Positions 32,769 to 41,917 are shown, numbered from the stretch's first letter. The stretch is 64,000 bases of DNA from Streptomyces lydicus (GCF_004125265.1 NZ_RDTE01000003.1:6386001-6450000); one strand, 5' to 3'. Numbers and translations are program-made. The notes: generated by a model not told the origin, from the sequence alone.

Positions 32769-33304
32769 TTGTTTCTTCACGATACAAAACGTTTCCGGGT
32801 GCCGACAACCGGGCCTGGTCAGCGCCCCGCGCCGGGGCCGGTCCGGCGGGTCAGGACGGGCCGTCCGCCGGGGCAGGAGGAGCCGTGCGCCGGGTCAGGA
32901 CGGGCTGTCCGCCGGCTCGCGGGTGCGGGGCTCCAGGGATGCCCGGGGCGGCGCGCTGGGGGGCGCTGCCTGCGGGGGAGCGCGCCGGGGGAGTACGCCG
33001 GAGAGCGGGTGACGCCGCCGGTGTCGTCGTCCGCGCCGCCGGCCAGTGACACGTACGGCCGAATGCACAGCGGATCGAAGCCGCTCCCTGGAGGCATCGA
33101 ACCGGCAGCGATTGTCCGAAGGGCACACCCGTTCGCGCAGGCGCTCGAAGGCATCCGCACCGCCTACCCGGGAGTCCCCCGAACGGCCCCGGATGCCGGA
33201 CGCCGTCCGGCGGGCCAGATCCGCCCGGGCCGCCCAGGATGGGAGGAGCCCGAAGGGCGCTCCGCGACGGAAAGGGCGGCCCGGCGGAACAGAGGGAGAC
33301 GCTC
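32769..33304. other. Gene-free stretch before the MFS gene
   Basis: The frames found here have no family resemblance or ribosome site. It presumably holds the MFS promoter, but no operator is obvious. Confidence 0.4.
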
Positions 33305-35416
33305 ATGGCGCAGGACACCGGCGCTCCTGCCGTCCCCCGCGAGGTGGGGGCACGGCGGACGGTCCTGGTCGCGATCGGCGCGCTGCTGCTCGGCCTGCTC
33401 ATCGCGGCGCTCGACCAGACCATCGTCGCCACCGCGCTGCCCACGATCGTCAGCGAGCTCGGCGGCCTCGACCACCTCTCCTGGGTGGTCACCGCCTACC
33501 TCCTGGCCTCGACGGCCGCGACTCCCCTGTGGGGCAAGCTCGGTGACCTGTACGGCCGCAAGAAACTGTTCCAGACCGCCATCGTGATCTTCCTGATCGG
33601 CTCCGTACTGTGCGGTATCGCGCAGAACATGGGCCAGCTGATCGCCTTCCGGGCCCTCCAGGGGCTGGGCGGCGGGGGCCTGATCGTGCTGTCGATGGCG
33701 ATCGTCGGCGATATCGTGCCGCCCCGCGAACGCGGCAAGTACCAGGGCCTGTTCGGCGCCGTCTTCGGCGGTACGAGTGTCCTCGGACCGCTGCTCGGCG
33801 GGCTGTTCGTGGACCACCTCAGCTGGCGCTGGGTGTTCTACATCAACGTCCCCGTCGGCATCGTCGCCCTCGCCGTCATCGCCGCCGTGCTGCACATCCC
33901 GCGCCGCCGCACCCCGCACCGGATCGACTACCCGGGCACCGCCGTGATCGCCGCGGTCGCCGCCTGCTTCGTCCTGATGACCTCGCTCGGCGGTGTCACC
34001 TACCCCTGGGCCTCCTGGCAGATCGTGGGATGCGGCGTCCTGGGTGTCGTACTGCTGGGCGCGTTCCTCGTCATCGAGCGCCGGGCCGCCGAACCCGTCC
34101 TGCCGCTGCGCCTGTTCCGCAGCCGGACCTTCACCCTGACCGCCGCCATCGGCTTTGTCGTCGGCTTCGCGATGTTCGGCTCGATGACGTATCTGCCGAC
34201 GTTCCTGCAGGTCGTGCAGGGAGTGACGCCGACCATGTCCGGGGTGCACATGCTGCCGATGGTGGGCGGCATGCTGCTCGCCTCGACCGGCTCCGGGCAG
34301 CTCGTCAGCCACACCGGTCACTACAAGGTCTTCCCGATCGCCGGCACCGGTGTCACGGCGCTCGGACTGCTGCTCCTGCACGGGCTCGAACCGTCCAGCG
34401 GCGTCGCGGGGATGAGCGCCCGCCTCTTCGTCTTCGGCTTCGGACTCGGCTTGGTCATGCAGGTGCTGGTGCTCATCGCACAGAACGCCGTCCCCTACCG
34501 GGACCTGGGCGTCGCCACCTCCGGCGCCACGTTCTTCCGCTCCATCGGCGCCTCGTTCGGGGTGTCCCTCTTCGGCACGCTCTTCACCAGCCGGCTCCGG
34601 CCGCGGATCGCCGACGCCGTCGCCGGAGGGCACCTGCCGCCGGGCGTCGGCCCGTCCCGGATCGCCGAGGATCCGCGGACCGTCGCCCGGCTGCCGTCCG
34701 CGCAGGCCGCCGGGGTCCTCAACGCCTACTCCGTCTCGATCACCGACGTCTTCCTCTACGCCGTCCCGGTCGTCCTGGCCGCGTTCGTGCTGGCCTGGTT
34801 CCTCAAGGAGGAGCCACTGCGCGGCAGCGTCACCGCCCCCGACACCAGCGAGGTGCTCTCCTCCAACCCCGTCGAGCGGTCCTCACACGACGAATGCGCC
34901 CGCGCCCTGTCCAAACTCGGCAGCAGGGAAGGCCGTAAGCGCATCTACGAGAGGATCACCGCTCGGGCCGGGCTGGACCTCGGGCCGGCGGCCGGCTGGC
35001 TGATCCTGCGCATCCACCGCCACGGCGCGGTGGAACCGGCACTGCTCGCAGAGCGCAGCACCGTCCCGATGGCAGTGCTCTCCGAGAGCACCCGCCAGAT
35101 CGAGGAACGCGGACTCGCCGGCCGTGACGGGCAGTTCCTGCGGCTCACCGACAGCGGACGGGAGGCCGCCGACCGGCTCGCGGCGGCCCGCCGGCAGTCG
35201 CTCGCGGAGTTGCTGGGCGACTGGTGGACCCAGGACCGGCCCACCGATCTCACCGCACTCGTCCGGGAGCTGACGGCGGAGCTGTGCGGCTCGGACGCGG
35301 AAGAGCCCCGCCACGGCGCCGCCCGCCGGCCGCCGCCCCGCACTCCTCGGCATCCGCCTCCTCCGCCCCCTCCGCCCCCTCCGCATCCGCCACAGCCGCC
35401 TGACCTGGCGAAGTGA
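33305..35416 (+). CDS. DHA2-family MFS exporter fused to a MarR-like winged-helix domain
   Basis: A 703-residue protein. Residues 1-505 form a 14-helix DHA2 drug/H+ antiporter (LDQTIVATALPTI in helix 1, GKLGDLYGRKKLF motif A, RALQGLGGGGLIVL motif C-like). After a linker, residues about 530-670 form a winged helix resembling MarR C-terminal regions (YERITARAGLDLGPAAGWLIL, AVLSESTRQIEERGLAGRDGQFLRLTDSG). The C-terminus is a proline run (PPPPPPPPPPHPPQPP). GGGAG lies six bases before the ATG at 33305. A membrane-tethered regulator that senses exported drug is one interpretation. Confidence 0.85.
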   Translation: MAQDTGAPAVPREVGARRTVLVAIGALLLGLLIAALDQTIVATALPTIVSELGGLDHLSWVVTAYLLASTAATPLWGKLGDLYGRKKLFQTAIVIFLIGSVLCGIAQNMGQLIAFRALQGLGGGGLIVLSMAIVGDIVPPRERGKYQGLFGAVFGGTSVLGPLLGGLFVDHLSWRWVFYINVPVGIVALAVIAAVLHIPRRRTPHRIDYPGTAVIAAVAACFVLMTSLGGVTYPWASWQIVGCGVLGVVLLGAFLVIERRAAEPVLPLRLFRSRTFTLTAAIGFVVGFAMFGSMTYLPTFLQVVQGVTPTMSGVHMLPMVGGMLLASTGSGQLVSHTGHYKVFPIAGTGVTALGLLLLHGLEPSSGVAGMSARLFVFGFGLGLVMQVLVLIAQNAVPYRDLGVATSGATFFRSIGASFGVSLFGTLFTSRLRPRIADAVAGGHLPPGVGPSRIAEDPRTVARLPSAQAAGVLNAYSVSITDVFLYAVPVVLAAFVLAWFLKEEPLRGSVTAPDTSEVLSSNPVERSSHDECARALSKLGSREGRKRIYERITARAGLDLGPAAGWLILRIHRHGAVEPALLAERSTVPMAVLSESTRQIEERGLAGRDGQFLRLTDSGREAADRLAAARRQSLAELLGDWWTQDRPTDLTALVRELTAELCGSDAEEPRHGAARRPPPRTPRHPPPPPPPPPPHPPQPPDLAK

Positions 35417-35495
35417 GTGCAGCCGGAGGCGGGTTGACGGCCCCGTCCGCCGACTCGGCGTTGGCGCCGTACCGGCCCCGGATCCTCCCGGCCGG

Positions 35496-36020
35496 TCAAC
35501 AGCTCCCGTCCAGCCGCTTCTCGAAGAAGATCTCCGCGTAAGGGTCCTCGTGATACGGATCGATCTCCACGAAGCCGTGCCGCCGGTAGAGCGCGACGGC
35601 CTCCACCAGATCCCGCCGGGTGTCCAGCCGGATCCGCTCGGCGCCCAGCCGCGCCGCGGCCCGTTCGGCGGCCGTGAGCAGCATTCCCGCACCGCCCCGG
35701 CCGCGCCGGGCGGCCCGTACGAACATCTGCTTGAGCTCCGCGGTCCGTGCGTCCAGCATCCGCACGCCGACGCAGCCCGCCGCCACCTCACCCTGGCGGG
35801 CCACCAGCAGCGTGCCGTGCGGCGGCGTCAGATCGGTGCTGGGGTACTCCGCCACGCCCTCGTCGATCTCCTGCGGAGTCGAGCGGCGGCCCTCGTGCAG
35901 GGCGAAGTAGCGGTCCGCCACCTCGGTGTAGTACTCGCGCAACAGCGTCTCGGCATCCGGCGAGCCGGCCGGCTCCGCGGAGACGGCCCAGGGAAGGCGG
36001 AGGGCGGCGACATCACTCAT
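35496..36020 (-). CDS. GNAT-family N-acetyltransferase
   Basis: A 174-residue GNAT. Motif A RAARRGRGGAGMLLTAAERAA (R-x-x-G-x-G/A) lies near 97-117, preceded by the beta strand GTLLVARQGEVAAGCVGVRML. Motif B is RLDTRRDLVEAVALYRRHGF-VEI. The acceptor is unknown. It converges with the MFS gene and is 92 bases from the following monooxygenase-like gene. No signal peptide. Confidence 0.87.
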   Translation of the reverse strand: MSDVAALRLPWAVSAEPAGSPDAETLLREYYTEVADRYFALHEGRRSTPQEIDEGVAEYPSTDLTPPHGTLLVARQGEVAAGCVGVRMLDARTAELKQMFVRAARRGRGGAGMLLTAAERAAARLGAERIRLDTRRDLVEAVALYRRHGFVEIDPYHEDPYAEIFFEKRLDGSC

Positions 36021-36111
36021 GCCGTCATTGTGGCGGCCGGTGCGGCACGTGGCGCAACGGTTTTCCGAGTGACGCCGCCGAGGGCGCTCAGCCCTGTTTC
36101 CGGCCGGTCGG

Positions 36112-36441
36112 TCAGCCCTGCTTCGGGCCGGTCTGCTGCACCACCTCGAAGGACCACAGAGTGGACCCGGACGCGGCGGGCTTGGGCCGCTCGCCGCCCC
36201 CGTCGCCGCCCTGCTGGTGCGCGGCCTTCATGGGCCCCTCCATCCACGCCTGGAACGACTCCTCGTCCCGCCACCGGGTGTAGACGAGGTACTGCTCGGT
36301 GCCCTCCACGGGGCGCAGCAGCTCGAACCACTCGAAGCCGTCCGAGGAATCCACCGTTCCGGCGCGGGAGGCGAAGCGCTTCTCCAACACCTCGCGCTGC
36401 TCGGCGGGCACGGTCAGTACATTGATCTTGACTACGCTCAT
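36112..36441 (-). CDS. Antibiotic biosynthesis monooxygenase (ABM)-domain protein
   Basis: A 109-residue ferredoxin-like fold protein (VKINVLTVPAEQREVLEKRFASRAG; FEWFELLRPVEGTEQYLVYTRW; ESFQAWMEGPMKAAH). Length and order match the ABM/IsdG-like dimeric fold. In other contexts such proteins are quinol or heme monooxygenases, or have no known substrate. The start at 36441 begins directly with the first strand. No neighbour indicates its pathway. Confidence 0.85.
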   Translation of the reverse strand: MSVVKINVLTVPAEQREVLEKRFASRAGTVDSSDGFEWFELLRPVEGTEQYLVYTRWRDEESFQAWMEGPMKAAHQQGGDGGGERPKPAASGSTLWSFEVVQQTGPKQG

Positions 36442-36555
36442 GGCTCCATCTTGCCGCACGGCCGCCCCGCGGCAACGAGCGAGGCGCGCCGCCTGCGCGA
36501 CAGCGATTCCACGGGCAACTTCCGCGGCTCGGAGGAAGGGCCGTATCAAGTACGC

Positions 36556-36585
36556 GGGATTCCCGATATCGGGATTCCCGATATC
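36556..36585. repeat. Tandem palindromic repeat GGGATTCCCGATATC x2
   Basis: Two exact 15-base copies are adjacent, so GATATCGGGA/TCCCGATATC forms a perfect 10-bp inverted repeat around one base. It lies 115 bases upstream of the ABM gene start and 46 bases before a small plus-strand frame. Confidence 0.75.
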
Positions 36586-36631
36586 AAGACGTCGAAGGCC
36601 CCAAGGACAGCGCAAGAGCTACTACCGTGCG

Positions 36632-36868
36632 ATGTCCCACGGAGGGTTCTCGCTTGCTTCCCAGGAGGATCGGCCTCCCGAAGCAGCCGACTTGCGGCGT
36701 TCCGCGCGCCTCGTGGAGCTGCCGCTCGACGGCCGGCCGCTGGAGGGCGAACCGGCCCCGGTTGCAAAGTGCGTGGCGCACCGGATCTACAGCGGAGCCG
36801 GCCGCGGACGCGGAACAACCGGTCGGCTGCGGACCTCGGCGGACTCCTTGCGTCGGCGGGCTCGTTGA
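36632..36868 (+). CDS. Possible small hypothetical protein
   Basis: A 78-residue frame (MSHGGFSLASQEDRPPEAAD, later LVELPLDGRPLEGEPAPVAK) with high third-position GC and no ribosome site. It is not recognised as a family. It lies between two minus-strand genes, behind the palindromic repeat at 36556. May be spurious or the remnant of a larger gene. Confidence 0.28.
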   Translation: MSHGGFSLASQEDRPPEAADLRRSARLVELPLDGRPLEGEPAPVAKCVAHRIYSGAGRGRGTTGRLRTSADSLRRRAR

Positions 36869-36931
36869 TGCCGCGTGGCTGGAACGGAACCCAGGGCCAG
36901 GGCCCGGGGCAGAGCCCGCGGGGGTGGTCGT

Positions 36932-37465
36932 TCAGCCGTGCAGTTTCAGGCCCTTGGTGATTTTGTCGATGATGCCGCGCGGTCCGTGGACGGCGAGTCC
37001 CACCAGGTCGAGGTCGGCGACGGCCACCGCGCGCACCGCGGCCCGGTTGTCGTCGTCGTTCCCCGTGCGGAACATGTCGGCGGTGTACAGGGCGGTCGGT
37101 ACGCCGCGGCTGAGTGCGCGGGCGTGGGTACGGGTCAGTCCTCGGGCATCGGCGGTGTAGCACAGCACGGGCTCGCGGAGGAGTGCCAAGTAGTCCTGCC
37201 CGGAGGCGTCCTCGTAGGGCTTGCCCATGATGTCGTCACGGGCGTGCGCGATACCGCTGGCGAGGAAGGCGGTGACGTTCAGCTTCTGCCAGACGGCGAG
37301 GTCGTCCCGGACGATCACGGCGATCTTGGTGTCGAAGCGGGGCGCGGCGGGTGCCGTGCCGGGGGATGTGGTCGGGGCCGTGTCGTCGGATGCGGCCGGG
37401 GTCGTGTCGGCAGGTGCGGTCGGTGCGGTCGGTGCAGTCGTCATACGGGGAGTGTCGTCCGGCAT
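36932..37465 (-). CDS. DUF2000-family protein
   Basis: A 177-residue protein. A Thr/Ala/Pro-rich N-terminal extension (to about 42) is followed by the conserved DUF2000 domain: TKIAVIVRDDLAVWQKLNVTAFLASGI, later VLCYTADARGLTRTHARAL and DLVGLAVHGPRGIIDKITKGL. Structures of this family have a peptidyl-tRNA hydrolase 2-like fold; the function is unknown. A start at 37444 would shorten the N-terminus by seven residues. Divergent from the AraC gene, so it may be its target. Confidence 0.83.
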   Translation of the reverse strand: MPDDTPRMTTAPTAPTAPADTTPAASDDTAPTTSPGTAPAAPRFDTKIAVIVRDDLAVWQKLNVTAFLASGIAHARDDIMGKPYEDASGQDYLALLREPVLCYTADARGLTRTHARALSRGVPTALYTADMFRTGNDDDNRAAVRAVAVADLDLVGLAVHGPRGIIDKITKGLKLHG

Positions 37466-37511
37466 CCGGACGGCCGTCTTGAACGCTGGTGCGGCGCGGC
37501 AGACTGGAGTG

Positions 37512-38363
37512 ATGAGCAGGCAGCACGGCGGGGACTGGGCGCGCTACTGGCGCGACCCCGAGCGGCCCCTGGAAGCGATGCACGCGCACTTCGTCCGCCA
37601 TGTCTTCCACCCGCACAGTCATGACGCCTACTCGTTCGCCGTGACGGAGACCGGCGCCCAGCGCTTCACCTGCCGCGGTGCGGGCCACACCAGCGCGGCC
37701 GGCATGGTGATGGCGTTCAATCCGGACGACCCGCACGACGGGGAGTCCGCCGTCGAACTCGGCTTCACCTACCGGATCATGCATATCGGCCCGGACGTGG
37801 TCCGCGACGTCCTCGACGATGTCACCGACGGCCGGGGCGCCATGCCGCTGTTCGCCCGTCCGGTCGTCGACGACCCGGTGCTGGCCCGCGCCCTGCGCCG
37901 GCTGCACCCGGCACTGGTCGGCGGCGCGGACCCGTTGGTGCGGGAGGAACGGCTCACCGCGGCCGTCGAGGCCATGGTGCGGCGCAACGCGTCCCGCGGC
38001 GCCACGCCCGCCGGACCGCGCGAACTGCCCCCGGGCGCGCAGGCACCGGCGGCCCGGCGCGTCCGCGAGCTGCTGACGGCGGCCTACGACCAGCCGCTGT
38101 CCGCCCAGGATCTCGCCGATGCGGCGGGCTGCAGCCGCTTTGCGCTCTACCGGGCGTTCCGGGCCGAGTACGGCATGGCGCCCAGTGATTTCCAGCGGCT
38201 GCTGCGGCTGCGCCGCGCCCGCACGCTCCTCGTCGACGGCCGGCCGACCGCCGAGGCGGCCACCGAGGCCGGCTTCGCCGACCAGGCCCACTTCCACCGC
38301 TGGTTCGTGCGCTGCTTCGGTGTCACGCCGGGTGCCTTCCGTGGGGCCGGCGCGCAGACATGA
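37512..38363 (+). CDS. AraC-family transcriptional regulator
   Basis: A 283-residue regulator. The N-terminal cupin (about 20-110, with HPHSHDAYSFAVTE and FNPDDPHDG) binds a ligand. The C-terminal double HTH includes LSAQDLADAAGCSRFALYRAFRAEYGMAPSDFQ and EAATEAGFADQAHFHRWFVRCFGVTPGAF. Near 60 residues of linker lie between them. The divergent DUF2000 gene is the likely target. Confidence 0.9.
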   Translation: MSRQHGGDWARYWRDPERPLEAMHAHFVRHVFHPHSHDAYSFAVTETGAQRFTCRGAGHTSAAGMVMAFNPDDPHDGESAVELGFTYRIMHIGPDVVRDVLDDVTDGRGAMPLFARPVVDDPVLARALRRLHPALVGGADPLVREERLTAAVEAMVRRNASRGATPAGPRELPPGAQAPAARRVRELLTAAYDQPLSAQDLADAAGCSRFALYRAFRAEYGMAPSDFQRLLRLRRARTLLVDGRPTAEAATEAGFADQAHFHRWFVRCFGVTPGAFRGAGAQT

Positions 38364-38493
38364 GGCGCCAGGCGTGAGGCCGCAGGCGTGAGCCGTGAAA
38401 GCCGTAGGTGTGAGCCGTACACGTGAGGCCGCAGGCGTGAGCCTTACACGTGAGGCAGCGGACCTGAGGCAGCGGACCTGAGGCCCTACACAG
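38364..38493. repeat. Degenerate GTGAGGCCGCAGGC repeat tract
   Basis: Units of about 20-30 bases containing GTGAGGC(C/A)GC(A/G)G recur five or six times between the AraC stop and the terminator. No coding sense. Confidence 0.6.
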
Positions 38494-38513
38494 CACTCCG
38501 CCCCACACGCACT

Positions 38514-38542
38514 CCGCCCCGCCGGTCGGACCGGCGGGGCGG
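38514..38542. terminator. Shared terminator between AraC and MFS genes
   Basis: CCGCCCCGCCGGTC pairs with GACCGGCGGGGCGG (14 bp) with a one-base centre. The AraC (+) and MFS (-) genes converge on it. Confidence 0.78.
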
Positions 38543-38615
38543 AATGAAGCGGCAGTGGTGAAGGACCCGATCGGGCCGTCGTCTGCCAGGGCGCGCGGTG
38601 CTGCGCTGTGTGCGG

Positions 38616-40112
38616 TCAGGCTGCCGATCCGGCCGTGGCCGCGCTGCGGACCTCGCGGGCCTCCGCCTCGGTCTCGACCGCCGGCGGGGAGCCGGGCAGC
38701 GGCTTGCGGGCGCTCTCCGACATCAGCAGGACGGCGATGCCGCCGATCACGGCCGCCGCCATCATGTAGTAGGCGGGCATCATCTTGTTGCCGGTCGCGC
38801 CGATCAGGGCGGTGACCACCAGCGGCGTCGTCCCGCCGAAGAGCGACACGGACACGTTGAAGCCGATCGACAGCGAGCCGTAGCGCACCTTGGTCGGGAA
38901 GAGCGCGGGCAGCGTGGACGGCATGGCCGCGGTGAAGGTGACCAGCAGCAGGCCGAGGGCGGCCATGCCCAGCGCGATGGCGGCCAGCGAACCCTGCCGG
39001 ATCAGCAGCAGGGCCGGCACGGACAGCACCAGGAAGCCGATGCAGCCCGCGCCGATGACCGGACGGCGGCCGAAGCGGTCGGTGAGCCGGCCCGCGAACG
39101 GCTGGACGCCCATCATCAGGACCATCACCGCGAGCACGACCAGCAGTCCGTGCGTCTCGTCGTACTTGAGCTCCGAGGTCAGGTAGCTGGGCATGTACGA
39201 CAGCAGCATGTAGTCCGTGACGTTGAAGACCAGGACCAGCCCGACGCAGAGCAGCATCGACCGCCACTGACCGAAGATCATCTCGCGGATGCCGATCCGC
39301 TTCTCGGCCTCGCGGCGCGCCTTCTCCTTGGTCCGCGCCTCCTTCTCCAACTGGGCGAAGGCCGGGGTCTCTTCCAGCCGCATCCGCAGGTAGAGGCCGA
39401 TGATGCCCATCGGTCCGGCGATCAGGAACGGGATGCGCCAGCCCCAGGAGGTCAGGGCGTCGGTGGACAGCAGCGCGGTCATCAGCGTGACCAGGCCGGC
39501 GCCGCCGACGTAACCGGCCAGGGTGCCGAACTCCAGCCAGCTGCCGAGGAATCCGCGCTTCTTGTCGGGCGCGTACTCGGCGATGAAGGTGGAGGCGCCG
39601 CCGTATTCGCCGCCGGTGGAGAAGCCCTGTACCAGGCGGGCGACGAGCAGCAGGATGGGCGCCCCGACGCCGATGGAGGCGTAGGACGGGATCAGGCCGA
39701 TGGAGAAGGTGCCCGCGGCCATCATGATCATGGTGATCGCGAGGATCTTCTGCCGGCCGATCTTGTCACCGAGCGGCCCGAAGACCATGCCGCCGATGGG
39801 GCGGACCAGGAACGCTGCTGCGAACGCCCCGAACGTCGACAGCAACTGCGCGGTCGGATTCCCGGACGGGAAGAAGACGTGTCCGAGGGTGACCGCGATG
39901 TAGCTGTACACGCCGAAGTCGAACCACTCCATCGCATTGCCGAGCGCGGCCGCCGACACGGCGCGTTTGACCATCGCCGGATCGACGACGGTCACCTCGT
40001 CCGATGGCTGCTGTGCCGGATCTCCGGCCCGCCCCTGCGGGTCGGATGCGGTATCGGCACGGCTGCCGACGGGGTTACGGGGCCCGGGGGCGACGGTGGA
40101 ATGCGTCGGCAC
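38616..40112 (-). CDS. MFS transporter, MHS family (ProP-like osmolyte/metabolite symporter)
   Basis: A 498-residue 12-helix protein. The MHS signatures are GNAMEWFDFGVYSYIAV in helix 1, GPLGDKIGRQKILAITM (motif A), LVQGFSTGGEYGGASTFIAEYAP, and LTDRFGRRPVIG in the second half. The relatives include ProP (proline/betaine) and dicarboxylate symporters; the substrate is unknown. The start is GTG 40112, and 42 bases past it a pair of tandem hairpins sits in the leader. The N-terminal 40 residues are a hydrophilic extension. Confidence 0.88.
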   Translation of the reverse strand: MPTHSTVAPGPRNPVGSRADTASDPQGRAGDPAQQPSDEVTVVDPAMVKRAVSAAALGNAMEWFDFGVYSYIAVTLGHVFFPSGNPTAQLLSTFGAFAAAFLVRPIGGMVFGPLGDKIGRQKILAITMIMMAAGTFSIGLIPSYASIGVGAPILLLVARLVQGFSTGGEYGGASTFIAEYAPDKKRGFLGSWLEFGTLAGYVGGAGLVTLMTALLSTDALTSWGWRIPFLIAGPMGIIGLYLRMRLEETPAFAQLEKEARTKEKARREAEKRIGIREMIFGQWRSMLLCVGLVLVFNVTDYMLLSYMPSYLTSELKYDETHGLLVVLAVMVLMMGVQPFAGRLTDRFGRRPVIGAGCIGFLVLSVPALLLIRQGSLAAIALGMAALGLLLVTFTAAMPSTLPALFPTKVRYGSLSIGFNVSVSLFGGTTPLVVTALIGATGNKMMPAYYMMAAAVIGGIAVLLMSESARKPLPGSPPAVETEAEAREVRSAATAGSAA

Positions 40113-40155
40113 GTGCTCGCTCGCCTGCGCTCTCTTTGGACGACAACATGACTCC

Positions 40156-40201
40156 GCCCGCCACGGGGTGGCGGGCCAAAGCCCGCCGTGGAGCGGCGGG
40201 C
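40156..40201 (-). promoter_or_regulatory. Two adjacent hairpins in the leader of the ProP-like gene
   Basis: GCCCGCCAC/GTGGCGGGC (40156-40176) and GCCCGCCG/CGGCGGGC (40181-40201) form neighbouring stems whose arms could pair with each other. They may slow transcription or translation; there is no U-run. Confidence 0.45.
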
Positions 40202-40776
40202 AAAGGTCGACCATAGGGGCAGACCGGATCATCACGGACAGTGCGCGGACGACCGCGCAGGTGGCCGTATACCCGCTCCTTGCTGGGTAAACGCCCTCTC
40301 GCGCAGCAATCCACGGCACTTATGTCTGTGATCCATATCGCGGTGATCCGCTGCAACCTTCGGTGAATTGTGAGGTGGGCCACGCGTGGGGTGTGCCGTG
40401 TATGGCGCTGCGCATAGGCCTGCATGGGTGTGCCACGTATGCGGGGGAGGGGGTGGAGGGGACGGAGGGGGTGGCCCCGGACGACGGGGTGCCGCGGCGG
40501 GCAGGGAGGCGGCGTGGCCGGCGCGGAAACGGTGCGGGCGACATGGGAGCGGCGCGGCCGACACGGAAGCGGCGCGGCGGCACACTTCCGACCGCCGCGC
40601 CGAGGTGGATCGTCGCGTTCCCTCAAGGATCGGCCATGACCGCCGGCCCCGCCACTCGGGCGCGGGCCCGGCCGGTCGCCATGGCGCGCCGCCGGGCCTG
40701 CCCGGAATCCAGACCCTCCTGGCGGCGCAGGTACCGGCGTCCGCGCCTCACGGCAGCCGCGCTTCGCGCCGTCCGC
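40202..40776. other. Gene-free stretch with no clear feature
   Basis: No frame shows a family or ribosome site in these 575 bases. The AT-richer part at about 40310-40380 probably holds the ProP promoter. Beyond 40740 the degenerate copies of the 16-bp repeat begin. Confidence 0.4.
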
Positions 40777-40888
40777 TTCACGGCAGCCGCGCTTCACCGC
40801 AGCCACGCTTCACCGCAGCCGCGCTTCACCGCAGCCGCGCTTCACCGCATCCACGCCTCACGGCATCCACGCCTCACGGCATCCACGC
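40777..40888. repeat. Seven 16-bp tandem repeats running into the CU044_5270 gene
   Basis: Units (T/C)TCAC(C/G)GCA(G/T)CC(G/A)CGC begin every 16 bases from 40777 to 40873, with further degenerate copies at 40747 and 40763. On the gene strand every unit carries TGA; the last unit supplies the real stop at 40874. Confidence 0.85.
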
Positions 40889-41917
40889 CTCGTACGACAT
40901 GACCTCCCCCGCCTTGATCTTGAACTCCGGCGCGTCCTTGGTGAAGGTGATCTCCAGCCCCAGGAGTTCGCCGGTGCGCGGATCGAAGATCACCATCTGG
41001 CGGGTGGAGTTCGCGGCGCCGTCGGGTCCGTCGTATACATACGCCTGCCCGCGCCGGCCCAGCCGGTCGGTGACCACGCCCGCCTGCCGCAGCCCGCCCG
41101 CGTCGGCCAGCATCCGGACGATGGCGGCCGTCTCGCGCGGGCCCGGGGTCCACTCCTGGCGGAAGGAGGAGAGCGCCGACAGGAGCTCCGGAGTCGTACG
41201 GGTGTTGCCGGGACCGCCGTACAGCCACGACAGCTGTTCGCGCAGTGCCGCGGGGTCGGTCGACGGCCTCGTACGGGAGGCGAGGCCGCTGTGCTGTGCC
41301 TCCGAGCCCGCCGGATAGGTCTTGCGGTGCAGCACCTTGCCGTCGCTGACCGTCTGCCAGTGGCCGTCGTTGTCGTGGATCACCGGGCGGCCCGGGTGCC
41401 GCGGGTCGGTGGCCACGACGAGTTCCGAGCCGCTGCCGTCGTCGTGCCAGCGGGTGATGCGCTCCTCGGGCACGGTGACGGGCGGATCGGCGTCGGGGCC
41501 CGACTCCATGCTCATGTACCAGCTCTGCAGATGGCTGCCCCGGCTCGGCCCGTCCGCGGCACCGGCCGCCCGTGCCCTGGCCTCCGCCCGGCGGGCGAGG
41601 ACGTCCAGCGGGACGGACGGCGCATCGGCGTGCAGGGCGAGGGCGACGGGCGCCGCGACGGCGGGGCCGCTGCCGGCACCGGAAAAGGTGAGGACGAGGG
41701 CGGCGACGACGGCCGAGGACACGGCGGTCAGGCCCAGCACCAGACGGCGGCGGCGGACGGGTCGCGGACGGCCGCGGGTGCTCGCGCTCGCACTCGCGCC
41801 GGCCGTCAACGCCTGCAGGCGGGCCTCGGCCGATGCGGTCAGCGGGCGGTCGCGCCAGGGCCCCTCATCGGCGGAGACGGGGTCGGCCTGCCGCAGCAGC
41901 TCCAGTTCCTCAGTCAT
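40874..41917 (-). CDS. CU044_5270-family membrane protein, likely anti-sigma partner
   Basis: A 347-residue protein. Residues 1-55 are cytoplasmic (MTEELELLRQADPVSADEGPW...). One TM helix spans about 57-80 (RRLVLGLTAVSSAVVAALVLTF). The remainder is extracellular and ends in a beta-rich domain (TGELLGLEITFTKDAPEFKIKAGEV). Its start overlaps the end of the ECF sigma gene by 8 bases. This pairing is known for the CU044_5270 family, which is thought to act as a membrane-bound regulator of that sigma factor. Confidence 0.85.
   Translation of the reverse strand: MTEELELLRQADPVSADEGPWRDRPLTASAEARLQALTAGASASASTRGRPRPVRRRRLVLGLTAVSSAVVAALVLTFSGAGSGPAVAAPVALALHADAPSVPLDVLARRAEARARAAGAADGPSRGSHLQSWYMSMESGPDADPPVTVPEERITRWHDDGSGSELVVATDPRHPGRPVIHDNDGHWQTVSDGKVLHRKTYPAGSEAQHSGLASRTRPSTDPAALREQLSWLYGGPGNTRTTPELLSALSSFRQEWTPGPRETAAIVRMLADAGGLRQAGVVTDRLGRRGQAYVYDGPDGAANSTRQMVIFDPRTGELLGLEITFTKDAPEFKIKAGEVMSYEAWMP

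Noticed and set aside
40777..40888. CRISPR array
   Set aside because: The 16-bp units are contiguous with no spacers and start at a gene end; no cas genes are present.
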